43,598 nucleotides of DNA from Methylobacterium oxalidis (GTDB lineage Bacteria > Pseudomonadota > Alphaproteobacteria > Rhizobiales > Beijerinckiaceae): assembly GCF_007992195.1 (NCBI RefSeq), contig NZ_BJZU01000105.1, positions 1-43,598 of the forward strand, given 5' to 3'. The translations under genes were made by a program, and so were the position numbers. Below the pieces are notes generated by a model that saw only the letters and a program-made list of their open reading frames with translations, had not been told where the DNA came from and did not search any database. Of the stretch, positions 31,875-39,950 are shown piece after piece; the stretch's first letter is position 1, and every line of letters begins with the position of its first letter.

Positions 31875-32333
31875 ATGTCCTTGCCCCGCATCGCTTTCAC
31901 GGCGATCCTCGTGTGCGCCGCGACCGCAGCGCCGGCCCAGACCGAGGGCCAGCCGCGGCGCCTCGACGTGCCCTCCGGCCCACCGACGAAGCAGCAGGCC
32001 GACCTCGACACGATGAAGCTCGCCGCCGCTCACCGCGAGCGCGCGGAGACGGTGCAGGAGCGCACGAACGGCCTCTGGCAATCCTGGCTCGTCTCGATCT
32101 GCGAGGGCTGCGGCCCGAGCGGACGGCGGTATCAGGATACGATCCGGGACGACATGCAGCGGAACATCCCGACCTTCACCCAGAATACCGCGAGTGCCCA
32201 GGACGCGGCCGGGTTCGAGCGTGCGCGGATGCGCACGAGCCGGGCCCTGCCTGCCGGGAGCTACAGCCGGCGCCTGTATACGGACCTCTCGCCGGAGGCG
32301 GTCGACCAGATCCGGCGCAGCCCCGCCCGCTAG
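31875..32333 (+). CDS. Secreted hypothetical protein, 152 aa
   Basis: A signal peptide ends near Ala-Pro-Ala-Gln (residue 22). The mature part is charged and helical, with a Cys-x-x-Cys (Ile-Cys-Glu-Gly-Cys-Gly-Pro-Ser-Gly) in the middle, followed by a disordered C-terminus. The double Cys could hold a metal or heme-free redox site. Last 4 bases overlap the LRR-kinase gene convergently. Confidence 0.7.
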   Translation: MSLPRIAFTAILVCAATAAPAQTEGQPRRLDVPSGPPTKQQADLDTMKLAAAHRERAETVQERTNGLWQSWLVSICEGCGPSGRRYQDTIRDDMQRNIPTFTQNTASAQDAAGFERARMRTSRALPAGSYSRRLYTDLSPEAVDQIRRSPAR

Positions 32334-33652
32334 GCCCGCTCCCGTCCCGACCGGGCGAGGTCGCCGAGAACGTCCGCCATGCGGGGGCGCGCCGCGGCGT
32401 CCCCCCGGGTGCAGTCGGCCTCCAGCGCACGGAGCGGCGCCATCCCGGCATCGTCGGGCGGGCAGAGGGCGAGAAGCTCGCCGAGGAGCAGGCCCCAGGC
32501 TCGAACCTCGACCCGCTCCCAGGCCGCTCCCATCGGGCCCTGCGGCAACAGGCAGGCGGCGCCGAAATCGGTCAGGACCGCCTCGCCCTCCGTTCCGTCC
32601 CAGAGGATGTTGTGCGCGTAGAGGTCGCCGTGGAGCAGACCGCGCCCGTGCAGGTGCGCGGCCGCCCGCGCAGCGGCGGTAGCGAGCGCGCGGGCGGTCC
32701 CGAGGCCGAGGCGGAGCTCCGGATCGTAGACGTCCCGGCTGCAGCTCGCGAGGCTCGGCGGGTCGGCGAGAACCCGCCAGTTCGCGGGCAGGAGCGGCAT
32801 CAGCAGCCCCTGCGCGCCGTCCGGATGGCCGGTCAGGCGGCCGAGCGCCCCTGCCAGGTTCGGGTGCGCACCGGCCGCGAGGCAGGCGGCCATCTCCCGC
32901 TCCGGAAGGCCGTCGCTCGTCATCGCCCCCTTGAACAGCTTGAGGGCGACGGGCCGCTCTCCCGAACCCTGGCGCCAGAGTGCGCGGTGCACCCGGCCCG
33001 AGGCGCCCTCGCCGAGAAGCTCGCCCGTGACGATGTCGGCTGAGGCCACATCGGCGGCCGCCGCCGGTGCGCCGGCAGGCTCGCACGGGTTGCCGGCCCA
33101 GGAGATCCAGGCGAGCCGGGGCAGGGCGGAGAGCCAGGCCGGAATCGCGTCGAGGTCGTTGGCGGAGAGCCGCACCAGCTCCAGCCGGCCGGCCCTCGCG
33201 AGCCCGGGCGGCAAGCCCCGCAGACGGTTGCCGGCGAGCATGAGCTTCTGCAGGTTCGGCCGCGCGCCGATCGCCTCGGGCAGATGCGCGATCCGGTTGT
33301 CGGTCAGCGTCAGCCAGCGCAGGGCAGGGGGCAGCGCCTCACCCGGAACCTCCCGGATCCCACAGGCCCTGAAGCCGATCTGAGAGAGTTCGGGGCAGTC
33401 GCCGAGGACGGGGGGCAGGCGCTCGAACCGGTTGCCCGAGCAGAACAGAACCCGCAGCCGACTCAGGCGCCCCATCTCGGCGGGCAACTCCGTCAGCGCG
33501 TTGCCGGTCAGGTCGAGAACCTCCAGCGTGTCGGCGAGGCCGAAGATCTCCGCCGGGAGGGAGGTGAGCCCGCCCGTGAGGCGAAGCTCGCGCGCGCCGG
33601 CAAGATCGCCGCGGCGCAGCGCCTGCAGCGAGTGGGAGGTCGGGGTCTGCAT
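32330..33652 (-). CDS. Leucine-rich-repeat protein kinase fusion, 440 aa
   Basis: Residues 20-190 hold about seven LRRs of the pattern Leu-x-x-Leu-x-Leu-x-x-Asn-x-Leu-x-x-Leu-Pro. Residues 205-440 form a protein-kinase fold: Gly-Glu-Gly-Ala-Ser-Gly-Arg-Val (214-221), Val-Ala-Leu-Lys238, the loop His341-Gly-Asp343 with Asn348, and Asp362-Phe-Gly364. His-Arg-Asp is changed to His-Gly-Asp, seen in several bacterial and RIO-like kinases, and other catalytic residues are present, so it is probably active. No membrane segment. The ATG at 33652 matches known homologues better than the GTG at 33685. Substrates unknown. Confidence 0.85.
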   Translation of the reverse strand: MQTPTSHSLQALRRGDLAGARELRLTGGLTSLPAEIFGLADTLEVLDLTGNALTELPAEMGRLSRLRVLFCSGNRFERLPPVLGDCPELSQIGFRACGIREVPGEALPPALRWLTLTDNRIAHLPEAIGARPNLQKLMLAGNRLRGLPPGLARAGRLELVRLSANDLDAIPAWLSALPRLAWISWAGNPCEPAGAPAAAADVASADIVTGELLGEGASGRVHRALWRQGSGERPVALKLFKGAMTSDGLPEREMAACLAAGAHPNLAGALGRLTGHPDGAQGLLMPLLPANWRVLADPPSLASCSRDVYDPELRLGLGTARALATAAARAAAHLHGRGLLHGDLYAHNILWDGTEGEAVLTDFGAACLLPQGPMGAAWERVEVRAWGLLLGELLALCPPDDAGMAPLRALEADCTRGDAAARPRMADVLGDLARSGRERA

Positions 33653-33913
33653 CCGGAGTTCCGCGGGCGTGAAGGACGCGACCACAGGCGGCGCGGCGCG
33701 GCACCCGTCAAGGGGCAGGGGCTCGCGCCCGGCACGGTTCTAGGGCCGTTCAGCCTCTCGGAGCGTAGCTATTGACGAAAACGATGGCGCGTTATAGCAC
33801 AGGCTTCAAATGTAACAATTGGTATTTCTTTAAGATCAAAGCCGGGTCATGCTCGGCTCTACCGATTCGCGCAGTGCAATTCCGGATTAATCCTTCAGTA
33901 TAGGAGGCGCGTC
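33653..33913. other. Divergent promoter stretch
   Basis: About 260 bases between the leftward kinase gene and a rightward small gene. The part from 33765 onward is A/T-rich and includes the promoter-like pair listed separately. No gene is seen. Confidence 0.45.
33772..33798 (+). promoter_or_regulatory. Possible promoter
   Basis: TTGACG at 33772-33777 and TATAGC at 33793-33798, spacing 15 nt, shorter than ideal. It lies in an A/T-rich stretch 116 bp before a small gene. Confidence 0.35.
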
Positions 33914-34087
33914 ATGCTGTCCGGCGGTGGAATCTCGGAAGGGATGCTGTTGCAGGTCGACGCGTTCGGCTCCTTCGCGTCTCCGGCGCCCGGCGCAGCG
34001 GGCGCGCTGGTGCGGGCCCATGTGCGGGCCATTCTGCGCAAGATCCCGCGGTTGCCCCTCGCCTCAGCCGAGGTCAAGAGCGCGTAG
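33914..34087 (+). CDS. Small hypothetical protein, 57 aa
   Basis: TAGGAGG (33901-33907) is 6 nt before the ATG, a strong start. The product is soluble, Gly/Ala-rich with a basic helix (Val-Arg-Ala-His-Val-Arg-Ala-Ile-Leu-Arg-Lys). Its end overlaps the convergent DUF6894 gene by 24 bases. Confidence 0.6.
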   Translation: MLSGGGISEGMLLQVDAFGSFASPAPGAAGALVRAHVRAILRKIPRLPLASAEVKSA

Positions 34088-34282
34088 GAGGGTTCCGGCC
34101 TCGTCCCTGATCTCCATCTGCCAGCCGCCGGCATCACCTGGCAGCTCGCCCGCGGCCCTCAACTCCGCGATGGCCGCCTCGGCTTCCGCGAGCGCTTGGT
34201 CGAGATCGTCCGCGACGACCCCAGTGGGATCCTCGATCACGGCCTCGGCATGCACCAACCGGAAGAAGTAGCGCTGAGCCAT
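34064..34282 (-). CDS. DUF6894 family protein, 72 aa
   Basis: The N-terminal Met-Ala-Gln-Arg-Tyr-Phe-Phe-Arg-Leu-Val is a family variant, with Asp-x-x-Gly-Val-Val-Ala-Asp-Asp-Leu-Asp-x-Ala in the middle and Met-Glu-Ile-Arg-Asp-Glu-Ala-Gly-x-Leu near the end. Third copy in this window, the most diverged. Confidence 0.75.
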   Translation of the reverse strand: MAQRYFFRLVHAEAVIEDPTGVVADDLDQALAEAEAAIAELRAAGELPGDAGGWQMEIRDEAGTLLRALDLG

Positions 34283-34521
34283 CGGGCGCTGCCGTGAGGG
34301 TTATTCGGAGGTAGGCAGCAGCCGGCGAAACGAGCGGCCCTGCGCGCATGAGGCAATACCGGCGGCGCTCTTGTAAAGCCTCCTTCCGGTGGATCGGACG
34401 CCTCCCGGCGAGCGCAAAGGGCTTAACGTGCCGCGAACCGTCGCCGGGTGCTCTCGGTGCGGGAGCGGCGGCGGCACCACGGCGTTGTCAGCGGACGATT
34501 GGCACCGGACCGGAGGCGCAG

Positions 34522-34896
34522 GTGGCGGCGAAGCTCGGGGAGGCACTGAGAGCGGCGACCGCCGAGGGGAGGGCCCGGGCGCGCGCCTTCCCGGGCAGGA
34601 CCGGCCAGGACGAATTGCCCTTCGCGGTGACCGCCGCGTTCGACGCCCGGATCCGCGGGCAGGTGGAGCGCGACCCGCGCATCGAGGACGAGCGGGACCG
34701 GGTGCTGATCGCTGCCGTGAAGCTGGCCGAGACGCCGCCCGACGAGGAGCCCGACGGTTTCGCCGAAGCGCGCGAGGGGCTCATCGTGGCGATCGACGGG
34801 CTGGAGCGCGTCACCCTGCGACACGGCATCGTGAGCGCCCGCGGCGAGCGGGACGGCGGCGGAACGCGCGGCGAGCCCCTCGCAGCGCAGGACTGA
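34522..34896 (+). CDS. Hypothetical protein, 124 aa
   Basis: The frame opens at 34348, but GGAGG at 34512-34516 is 5 nt before the GTG at 34522, the chosen start. The product is a charged helical protein with Asp-Ala-Arg-Ile-Arg-Gly-Gln-Val-Glu-Arg-Asp and many Glu/Arg pairs, ending in a Gly/Glu-rich tail. No family recognised. Confidence 0.6.
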   Translation: MAAKLGEALRAATAEGRARARAFPGRTGQDELPFAVTAAFDARIRGQVERDPRIEDERDRVLIAAVKLAETPPDEEPDGFAEAREGLIVAIDGLERVTLRHGIVSARGERDGGGTRGEPLAAQD

Positions 34897-34913
34897 GGGT
34901 CGTCCTCACGCTC

Positions 34914-35705
34914 TCAGTGCGGGATCGGCGGATGCAGCGCGGCGCGGATAGCGTCGAGCCCGTCCGTCAGTGCGGCCGGTCCCGGTTGGAGGATCAGGGC
35001 CGACTTGATCTCGACGATCCGGCCCCGGGCGACCGCCGGGATCCCGTCCCAGCCCGGACGCGCCGCGATGCGGCCGGGCACAACCTTCTTTCCGCACCAC
35101 GAGGCGAGGATCACATCCGGTGCCGCCGCGACCACCGCCTCCGGCGCCACGATCCGATCCCGGGCCGCGGGCTCGCGCGCGAGGTCGGGGAAGACATCGG
35201 CGCCGCCTGCGATCCCGATCAGATCCGAGACCCAGCCGATCCCCGAGATCAGCGGAGCGTCCCACTCCTCGAAGTAGACGCGCGGCCGCGGGCGCTCGCG
35301 CACGGCCGCGGCGACCGAGGCGAGACGGGCCTCGAAGCCCGCGGCAAGGTCGGCGGCGTGCCCGGGGCAGCCGACGAGCGCGCCGAGGGTGCGGATCATC
35401 GCGAGGATGCCGCTCACGTCGCGCTGGTTGAAGAGGTGCACGGCGATGCCGGCTCGGGCGAGATCTGCCGCGATCTCCGCCTGCAGGTCCGAGAAGGCGA
35501 GGACGAGATCGGGCGCGAGCGCCAGGATCCTGGGCAGGTCGGCGCTGGTGAAGGCCGAGACCCGCGGCTTATCCCGACGCACCCGGGGCGGCCGCACGGC
35601 GTAGCCGGAGACGCCGACGATGCGGTCCTCCTCGCCGAGGAGGTACAGGGTCTCGACCGTCTCCTCGGTCAGGCAGACGATCCGCTCCGGCGGGAAGCGG
35701 CGCAT
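34914..35705 (-). CDS. Periplasmic-binding-fold protein (BtuF/FhuD-like), no signal peptide, 263 aa
   Basis: The protein matches the two-lobe metal/cobalamin/siderophore-binding fold (PF01497): Arg-Ile-Val-Cys-Leu-Thr-Glu-Glu-Thr, then Gly-Val-Ser-Gly-Tyr and Leu-Ala-Pro-Asp-Leu-Val-Leu-Ala-Phe-Ser-Asp-Leu. Homologues are usually exported, but this one lacks a signal peptide. It follows a membrane protein gene by 10 bp on the same strand and may work with it. Ligand uncertain: cobalamin is the likeliest guess. Confidence 0.8.
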   Translation of the reverse strand: MRRFPPERIVCLTEETVETLYLLGEEDRIVGVSGYAVRPPRVRRDKPRVSAFTSADLPRILALAPDLVLAFSDLQAEIAADLARAGIAVHLFNQRDVSGILAMIRTLGALVGCPGHAADLAAGFEARLASVAAAVRERPRPRVYFEEWDAPLISGIGWVSDLIGIAGGADVFPDLAREPAARDRIVAPEAVVAAAPDVILASWCGKKVVPGRIAARPGWDGIPAVARGRIVEIKSALILQPGPAALTDGLDAIRAALHPPIPH

Positions 35706-35715
35706 GCCGGCCGCC

Positions 35716-36240
35716 TCAGGCGGCGCGGGCGTGCCGGTGCACGAGGGTCTCGGCCAGTGCCCGCAGGGCGAGGGCTGCCGCGAGCGTGGCGAGGTTGATC
35801 AGGAAGAGGCGCACGACGACCGCCGGCGCGTAGGCCCCCGCGCTTCCCGGCAGCGCCAGGGCGGCCAGGGCGAGGGCGGCCTCGTAGGCGGCGAACGCGC
35901 CGAGGAGGCCCGCGAGCGTGCGGGCGACCGGGGCTTGCCGCCCGGCCATATCGGCGGCCGGAACCGCGAGGAGCGCCGCGCCGCCGATGGCGAGGCCCCA
36001 GCCCAGAGTCACCACGTCCGCCGGATATCCGAGGAGCCCGAAGCCGACGATCTGGTTCAGGAGCCACGCCGTGCCGACGGCGAGAAGGGCCTGAGGGCGC
36101 GGCAGGGCGATGACGGAGAGCGCCGCGAGGGCGGCGAAGGGCGTCGCGCAGGCCAGGGCTGCGCTCAGCAACACCGAGGCCGTAGCGACCGCGCCGACAA
36201 AGACGACGTTCGAGGGCGTGGGGGCGGCTGCATCCGTCAT
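35716..36240 (-). CDS. Multi-pass membrane protein, 174 aa
   Basis: Five or so hydrophobic helices with a Trp-Leu-Leu-Asn-Gln-Ile-Val-Gly-Phe-Gly-Leu-Leu-Gly-Tyr-Pro segment. I do not recognise the family. Operon with the downstream BtuF-like gene suggests a part in uptake of a vitamin or metal complex, but no transporter ATPase is nearby. Confidence 0.7.
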   Translation of the reverse strand: MTDAAAPTPSNVVFVGAVATASVLLSAALACATPFAALAALSVIALPRPQALLAVGTAWLLNQIVGFGLLGYPADVVTLGWGLAIGGAALLAVPAADMAGRQAPVARTLAGLLGAFAAYEAALALAALALPGSAGAYAPAVVVRLFLINLATLAAALALRALAETLVHRHARAA

Positions 36241-36333
36241 GCGCGTCTCGTCGGGTCGGAAGGAAGGCTCTTGCCGTGGCCTCCATCCTAGCGCGGATCG
36301 GGCGCGGACGCCTACCCAAACACGCGCTGCCCG

Positions 36334-36732
36334 TCAGGAGACGAGGGCCTGAGGCTCGTGCACGGCCCGATGCGCCTCGACGAGAACGTCGAGGGGTAGC
36401 CACGGCCGCCGCAGGCAGGTCGCCGATCGGGGCAGGTCGCGGATGCAGGCCTCCGGCTCGAGAGCGGTCACGACGAGGCGGATGCCCGGCCACAGCTTGC
36501 CGACGGCCGCGGCCAGGCGAAGCCCGTCCCGCTCCGAGCCGAGCGAGGCCCGCGTGAGTAGCAAGGCAACGTCCTCGCCGCAGCTCTGCAGCACCTCGAC
36601 GGCGGCCTCGCCGCTGGCACAGGTGATGACGTCGAGATCCGTCTCCTCCAAGAGAGTCACGGCCCGCTCGCGCTCGGCCGGAACGGTTTCGACCACGAGG
36701 GCGAGAGGCGGCGTATGGGTGATCGTCCGCAT
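36334..36732 (-). CDS. Degenerate response-regulator receiver-like protein, 132 aa
   Basis: Overall layout matches a CheY-like fold: Leu-Ala-Leu-Val-Val-Glu-Thr at strand one, Ala-Ser-Gly-Glu-Ala-Ala near helix two, Leu-Leu-Leu-Thr-Arg at strand three, and Leu-Arg-Arg-Pro-Trp near strand five. Where the phospho-Asp should be there is Thr-Arg, the acidic pair is reduced to one Glu, and the usual Lys is Arg. It probably cannot be phosphorylated and may act by protein contact. Its ATG directly follows the stop of the upstream gene. Confidence 0.75.
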   Translation of the reverse strand: MRTITHTPPLALVVETVPAERERAVTLLEETDLDVITCASGEAAVEVLQSCGEDVALLLTRASLGSERDGLRLAAAVGKLWPGIRLVVTALEPEACIRDLPRSATCLRRPWLPLDVLVEAHRAVHEPQALVS

Positions 36733-36924
36733 TCAGTCCGCTCCTTTCGGCTCCGTCCGGCGCAGGCGCCGCTCGACCTCGGCGGCGAGCTTCGTCCACC
36801 GCTCCGGAGGGTTCTCCCGGACCTGCGGCTCGTAGAGTTCCGCAAGGCCGCGGGCGATCCCATGCAGTCGGGGATCGGTGGTCACATCCGAATGGAACGG
36901 GCGACGTGTGCTGCAGTCGCGCAT
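36733..36924 (-). CDS. Small helical protein, NepR-like outline, 63 aa
   Basis: The C-terminal half, Gly-Leu-Ala-Glu-Leu-Tyr-Glu-x-x-Val-x-x-x-Pro-Pro-Glu-Arg-Trp, weakly recalls NepR anti-sigma proteins (Leu-Tyr-x-x-x-x-x-x-Pro-x-Pro-Asp-Arg-Phe). The stop is directly before the receiver-like gene's ATG, so the pair is co-translated. NepR normally works with PhyR, which also has a receiver; this is suggestive only. Confidence 0.6.
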   Translation of the reverse strand: MRDCSTRRPFHSDVTTDPRLHGIARGLAELYEPQVRENPPERWTKLAAEVERRLRRTEPKGAD

Positions 36925-37116
36925 GGAGTCTCCTCCCGGGGAGACGCTGCGTCCGTCATCCCGAGCTTTGGATTAACCTGTGTCAGGTTTACGTAACCAA
37001 TGACGCGGGCAGCAGATGGTTTCACCGCGACCGCAAACGGATCTTGTGAGGACGTCCCGTCCGGGCGATGAGCGGGCGCGAGCGAGGGGCTCGCCACGGG
37101 CAGCCGGAGACCATCC

Positions 37117-37680
37117 ATGACAGCCGGAGCGATGCCGCGGCCGATCGTCTTCATCGGCGATTCCATCACCGAGGCCTGGGGCTACGAGCGGCCGGCTCTG
37201 TTCGCGGAGCACGGCTTCGTCAACCGGGGGGTGGGCGGCGAGACCTCGGGACGGATCCGGGCGCGCTTCCGCCAGGACCTCCTCGCCGCGGGAGCGCGCG
37301 GCGTGCACCTGATGTGCGGGATCAACGACATCGCCGAGAACGAGGGGCCGGTGCCGCTCGGCGAGGTGCAGGACAACATCGCCGCGATGGTCTCGGAGGC
37401 CAGGGGCCTCGGCCTCCCGGCCTGGCTCGGCTCGGTGACGCCGGCGGCATCGATCGCCTGGAACCCGGAGATCTCGCCCGGGCCCTCGATCGCTGTCCTG
37501 AACCGCTGGCTGAGGGATTTCGCCGCGCGGAGCGGGGCCGGCTTCGCCGATTACCACGCCGCCCTCGCCACCGGGACCGGTGCCCTGCGGCCGGAATACG
37601 GGACCGACGGGGTGCATCTGAGCGGGGCGGGCTACCGCGCGATTGAGCCCGTCCTGCTGGCGGTCCTGCGGGGCGCCTGA
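37117..37680 (+). CDS. SGNH/GDSL hydrolase, 187 aa
   Basis: Block I Phe-Ile-Gly-Asp-Ser16-Ile-Thr, Gly-Val-Gly-Gly-Glu-Thr, block III Cys-Gly-Ile-Asn-Asp-Ile and the final Asp-Gly-Val-His-Leu-Ser are all there, giving Ser, Gly, Asn and Asp-x-x-His of the active site. These enzymes hydrolyse esters, often acetyl groups on sugars. GGAG lies 8 nt before the ATG. No signal peptide. Confidence 0.9.
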   Translation: MTAGAMPRPIVFIGDSITEAWGYERPALFAEHGFVNRGVGGETSGRIRARFRQDLLAAGARGVHLMCGINDIAENEGPVPLGEVQDNIAAMVSEARGLGLPAWLGSVTPAASIAWNPEISPGPSIAVLNRWLRDFAARSGAGFADYHAALATGTGALRPEYGTDGVHLSGAGYRAIEPVLLAVLRGA

Positions 37681-37780
37681 GCGGCGGCGGACCGCCTTGC
37701 CGGGATGCGTCCCGCGGCCGATATCGGGAGTGTCTTCGCGGCGGGCGCTTGGTCCCCGCGCTCGACGGGAGGCCGCCGGC

Positions 37781-38092
37781 ATGGACAGGTTTCGGCTTCT
37801 GGCGCTCGCAACGGCCCTCGTCCTGCTCCCCGCCGCGGCGGCGGCGCAGGAAGGTCCTTCGGGGCGGCCCTTCACGCCCGCTCTGTCCTGCGAGAGCGTT
37901 CGCCTCCTCGTGGCGCGGGCCGGCGCGGTGACGCTGTCGACGAGCGCCAACGCCTACGAGCGCGTGCTGCGCTCGGGCGGCACCTGCACGGGCGACACCA
38001 CCGCTGCCCCCGCCTTCGTTCCGGCCCGCGACGATCCCTCCTGCTTCGCCGGCTACCGCTGCCGCCAGCGCAACACCGACACGAGCTACTGA
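37781..38092 (+). CDS. Secreted Cys-containing hypothetical protein, 103 aa
   Basis: GGGAGG precedes the ATG at 37781. A signal peptide ends near Ala-Ala-Ala-Gln (residue 23). The mature part has four Cys (Leu-Ser-Cys-Glu, Gly-Thr-Cys-Thr, Ser-Cys-Phe, Tyr-Arg-Cys-Arg), consistent with two disulfides. Family not recognised. Confidence 0.7.
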   Translation: MDRFRLLALATALVLLPAAAAAQEGPSGRPFTPALSCESVRLLVARAGAVTLSTSANAYERVLRSGGTCTGDTTAAPAFVPARDDPSCFAGYRCRQRNTDTSY

Positions 38093-38229
38093 CGGGCTCG
38101 CTCGGGAGATCGGCTCCGGCGCCTGGAGGTCCCTCGCGTGGAATGCGAGCGGATCGCGACACGGAGCACGCAACATTCGAGACCCGCGACGCGATCGTCC
38201 CGCAACACGGGAGGCCTATCACGGCTCCC

Positions 38230-38439
38230 ATGACGAACCGCATCGCCTTCCCGCTCCGCCTCCTCTGGTGCCCGCTCGCCCTCGCGCTCGCCGCCCTCGC
38301 CATCGGCGTGGCATGGCTGATCCGGCCGCGCGGCCTCGACTTCGACAGCGAGAACTTCCTGTCCTCGGCGCTCGCCGCGACCGGAGTGCTGATGGCACTC
38401 TCGGCACTGCCGCTCTCGGGGCGCGGCGACGAGGCTTGA
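38230..38439 (+). CDS. Small two-helix membrane protein, 69 aa
   Basis: Hydrophobic helices at about residues 10-31 and 45-62 with a short acidic loop between. The ATG at 38230 lacks a strong ribosome binding site. Function unknown. Confidence 0.6.
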   Translation: MTNRIAFPLRLLWCPLALALAALAIGVAWLIRPRGLDFDSENFLSSALAATGVLMALSALPLSGRGDEA

Positions 38440-38445
38440 GCCCGC

Positions 38446-38829
38446 TCAGCGGCGGCGTGTGAGGTCGAGAGGGAAGCTGAGTTCCGTCGTCCCGTCCTCG
38501 GTGAGGAGTTCCGGAGGCGGAGGGGCGAAGGGTGCCGCCGCCCGCGCGGCCGCGACGGCTCGGGGGCCGAGCGCGCCGGACTTCGAGCCGTTCTCGATCG
38601 CAGCGTCCTTCAGGCTGCCGTCGCCAGCGATGCGGATGCGGATCGTGACGATGCCGCCGCGTGCCCGCGGCGCCGCAGCGCGGTCCGCGGCACCGATCCG
38701 CGTCACCACCTCGGAGAGCCAATCCCGGACGGCGGCGCCGACCGCGGGCTCGGCGAGGCTCATGCCGGGCAGCGGCAGGCAGAGAGCGGCGCAGACGGAC
38801 AGGCGAAACAGGAGCGAACGCAGGAACAT
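38446..38829 (-). CDS. TonB-C-terminal-domain-like secreted protein, 127 aa
   Basis: A signal peptide (about residues 1-26) is followed by a TonB-C-like domain: Val-Thr-Ile-Arg-Ile-Arg-Ile-Ala-Gly-Asp-Gly-Ser-Leu-Lys-Asp-Ala and Ala-Pro-Phe-Ala-Pro-Pro-Pro with a closing Leu-Ser-Phe-Pro-Leu. It has no membrane anchor and no Pro-rich spanning region, so it is unlikely to energise outer-membrane receptors itself. It may be a periplasmic relative. Confidence 0.75.
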   Translation of the reverse strand: MFLRSLLFRLSVCAALCLPLPGMSLAEPAVGAAVRDWLSEVVTRIGAADRAAAPRARGGIVTIRIRIAGDGSLKDAAIENGSKSGALGPRAVAAARAAAPFAPPPPELLTEDGTTELSFPLDLTRRR

Positions 38830-39154
38830 CGATGTCTCGGGGGCGGGGAGGGCTGAGGGTCCCGCACTCCACCTGCCATCGCAAAGGCAGCGGCCTGAGG
38901 GCCAAAGGATGACCTTTTGCCGACAGCGTCGGCGGCCCCCGCGTTGGCACGCTCCTCCCATCTCAGTTCAAGCAAGCACAATGTCGTCGCGAATATTTTC
39001 AGCTATTTCCTAGCACAGCAAGCGATTACTTAGGGACTCGTTCGCCAAAAATGCGGCCCCGCACCCACTTTCCGGCCATATTGCACCGCAACATAGTCTC
39101 GCCGCATTCTCCGACATTTTGCCGGCCCGTCGAAAACAACAACGGGAATGCAGA
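38830..39154. other. Intergenic promoter region
   Basis: About 325 bases between a leftward and a rightward gene; A/T-rich around 38970-39100. No gene or clear -35/-10 pair recognised. Confidence 0.4.
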
Positions 39155-39565
39155 ATGGCCTCGACCGTTCGCCTCGCGCTCTTCGCTCTCGCCGTCACGG
39201 CCGGCCTCGCTACGAGCGGCCTCGCCGCCGCCGACGCGCAGGCCCGGAGCGCGCACGCACGCGGCGTGAAGGCCGGAAGCCATCACGGCCAGTCCGGCGT
39301 CGCGTCCTGGTACGGGCCGGGGTTTCAAGGTCGGCGCACGGCCAACGGCGAGCGCTTCAACACGCACGCCCTGACGGCGGCACACCGCACGCTGCCCTTC
39401 GGCACCCGCGTCCGCGTGACGAACAAGGTCAACGGGCGCTCCGTGGTGGTGCGCATCAACGATCGCGGCCCGTTCGTCGGCGGCCGAGTCATCGATCTGT
39501 CGAACGCCTCCGCCCGCGCCATCGGTGTGTCGGGCACGGCCCGGGTCAACCTCGCCCGGCTCTAG
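39155..39565 (+). CDS. RlpA-like double-psi beta-barrel protein, 136 aa
   Basis: After a signal peptide (about residues 1-28) the RlpA core is seen: Gly-Val-Ala-Ser-Trp-Tyr-Gly-Pro-Gly-Phe-Gln-Gly-Arg-Arg-Thr-Ala-Asn-Gly-Glu, His-Arg-Thr-Leu-Pro-Phe-Gly, and Arg-Ile-Asn-Asp-Arg-Gly-Pro-Phe with the catalytic Asp. RlpA enzymes cleave peptidoglycan lacking stem peptides. There is no SPOR domain, so this short form would not be recruited to the septum in the usual way. Confidence 0.88.
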   Translation: MASTVRLALFALAVTAGLATSGLAAADAQARSAHARGVKAGSHHGQSGVASWYGPGFQGRRTANGERFNTHALTAAHRTLPFGTRVRVTNKVNGRSVVVRINDRGPFVGGRVIDLSNASARAIGVSGTARVNLARL

Positions 39566-39593
39566 GCGCAGCACCTCCCTCGGGCAGCCCGGT

Positions 39594-39628
39594 GAGGCCC
39601 CTTCCCCGCGGGGCGGGGAAGGGGCCTC
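39594..39628. terminator. Bidirectional terminator-like hairpin
   Basis: A perfect 14-bp stem (39594-39607 and 39615-39628) with a 7-nt loop, placed between two convergent genes. No clear T-run, but the stem is very stable. Confidence 0.65.
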
Positions 39629-39658
39629 ATGGCGTCAGCCGATCCCTTCGTCAGCCGA

Positions 39659-39844
39659 TCACTGGCCGGCCGGCTTGTTGGCGGGAGCGGGGGTCGGAGA
39701 GGCCGGCGGCGTGGGCGCAGGGTTCGTCGGCGCGGTGGTGGTCGAAGCCGGAGGCGTGGTCGGCGGAGTCTCGGCTTTCTTCTCGTCCTTGCAGGCGGCG
39801 AGGGCCAGCATGGCGGCCAGCGGCAGCAGGATCTTCATGCGCAT
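39659..39844 (-). CDS. Small lipoprotein with Pro/Thr-rich tail, 61 aa
   Basis: GGAGG lies before the ATG at 39844. The lipobox is Leu-Ala-Ala-Cys at residues 15-18. The mature part is a flexible Pro, Thr, Ala chain. Structural or spacer role likely. Confidence 0.7.
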   Translation of the reverse strand: MRMKILLPLAAMLALAACKDEKKAETPPTTPPASTTTAPTNPAPTPPASPTPAPANKPAGQ

Positions 39845-39950
39845 GAGCGTTCCTCCATCCATCGAGCGAACCTCGATCAGGGACGGAGGAACGCCGGGCC
39901 GCCGCAAGAGTTCAGCACAGCCTGTGGAGGACAGTGTTCCGGTCGGCCTC

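Noticed and set aside
36241..36333. Possible cobalamin riboswitch before the membrane / BtuF-like pair
   Set aside because: I looked for the B12 box and found only a loose GCCACGG; no supporting stems.
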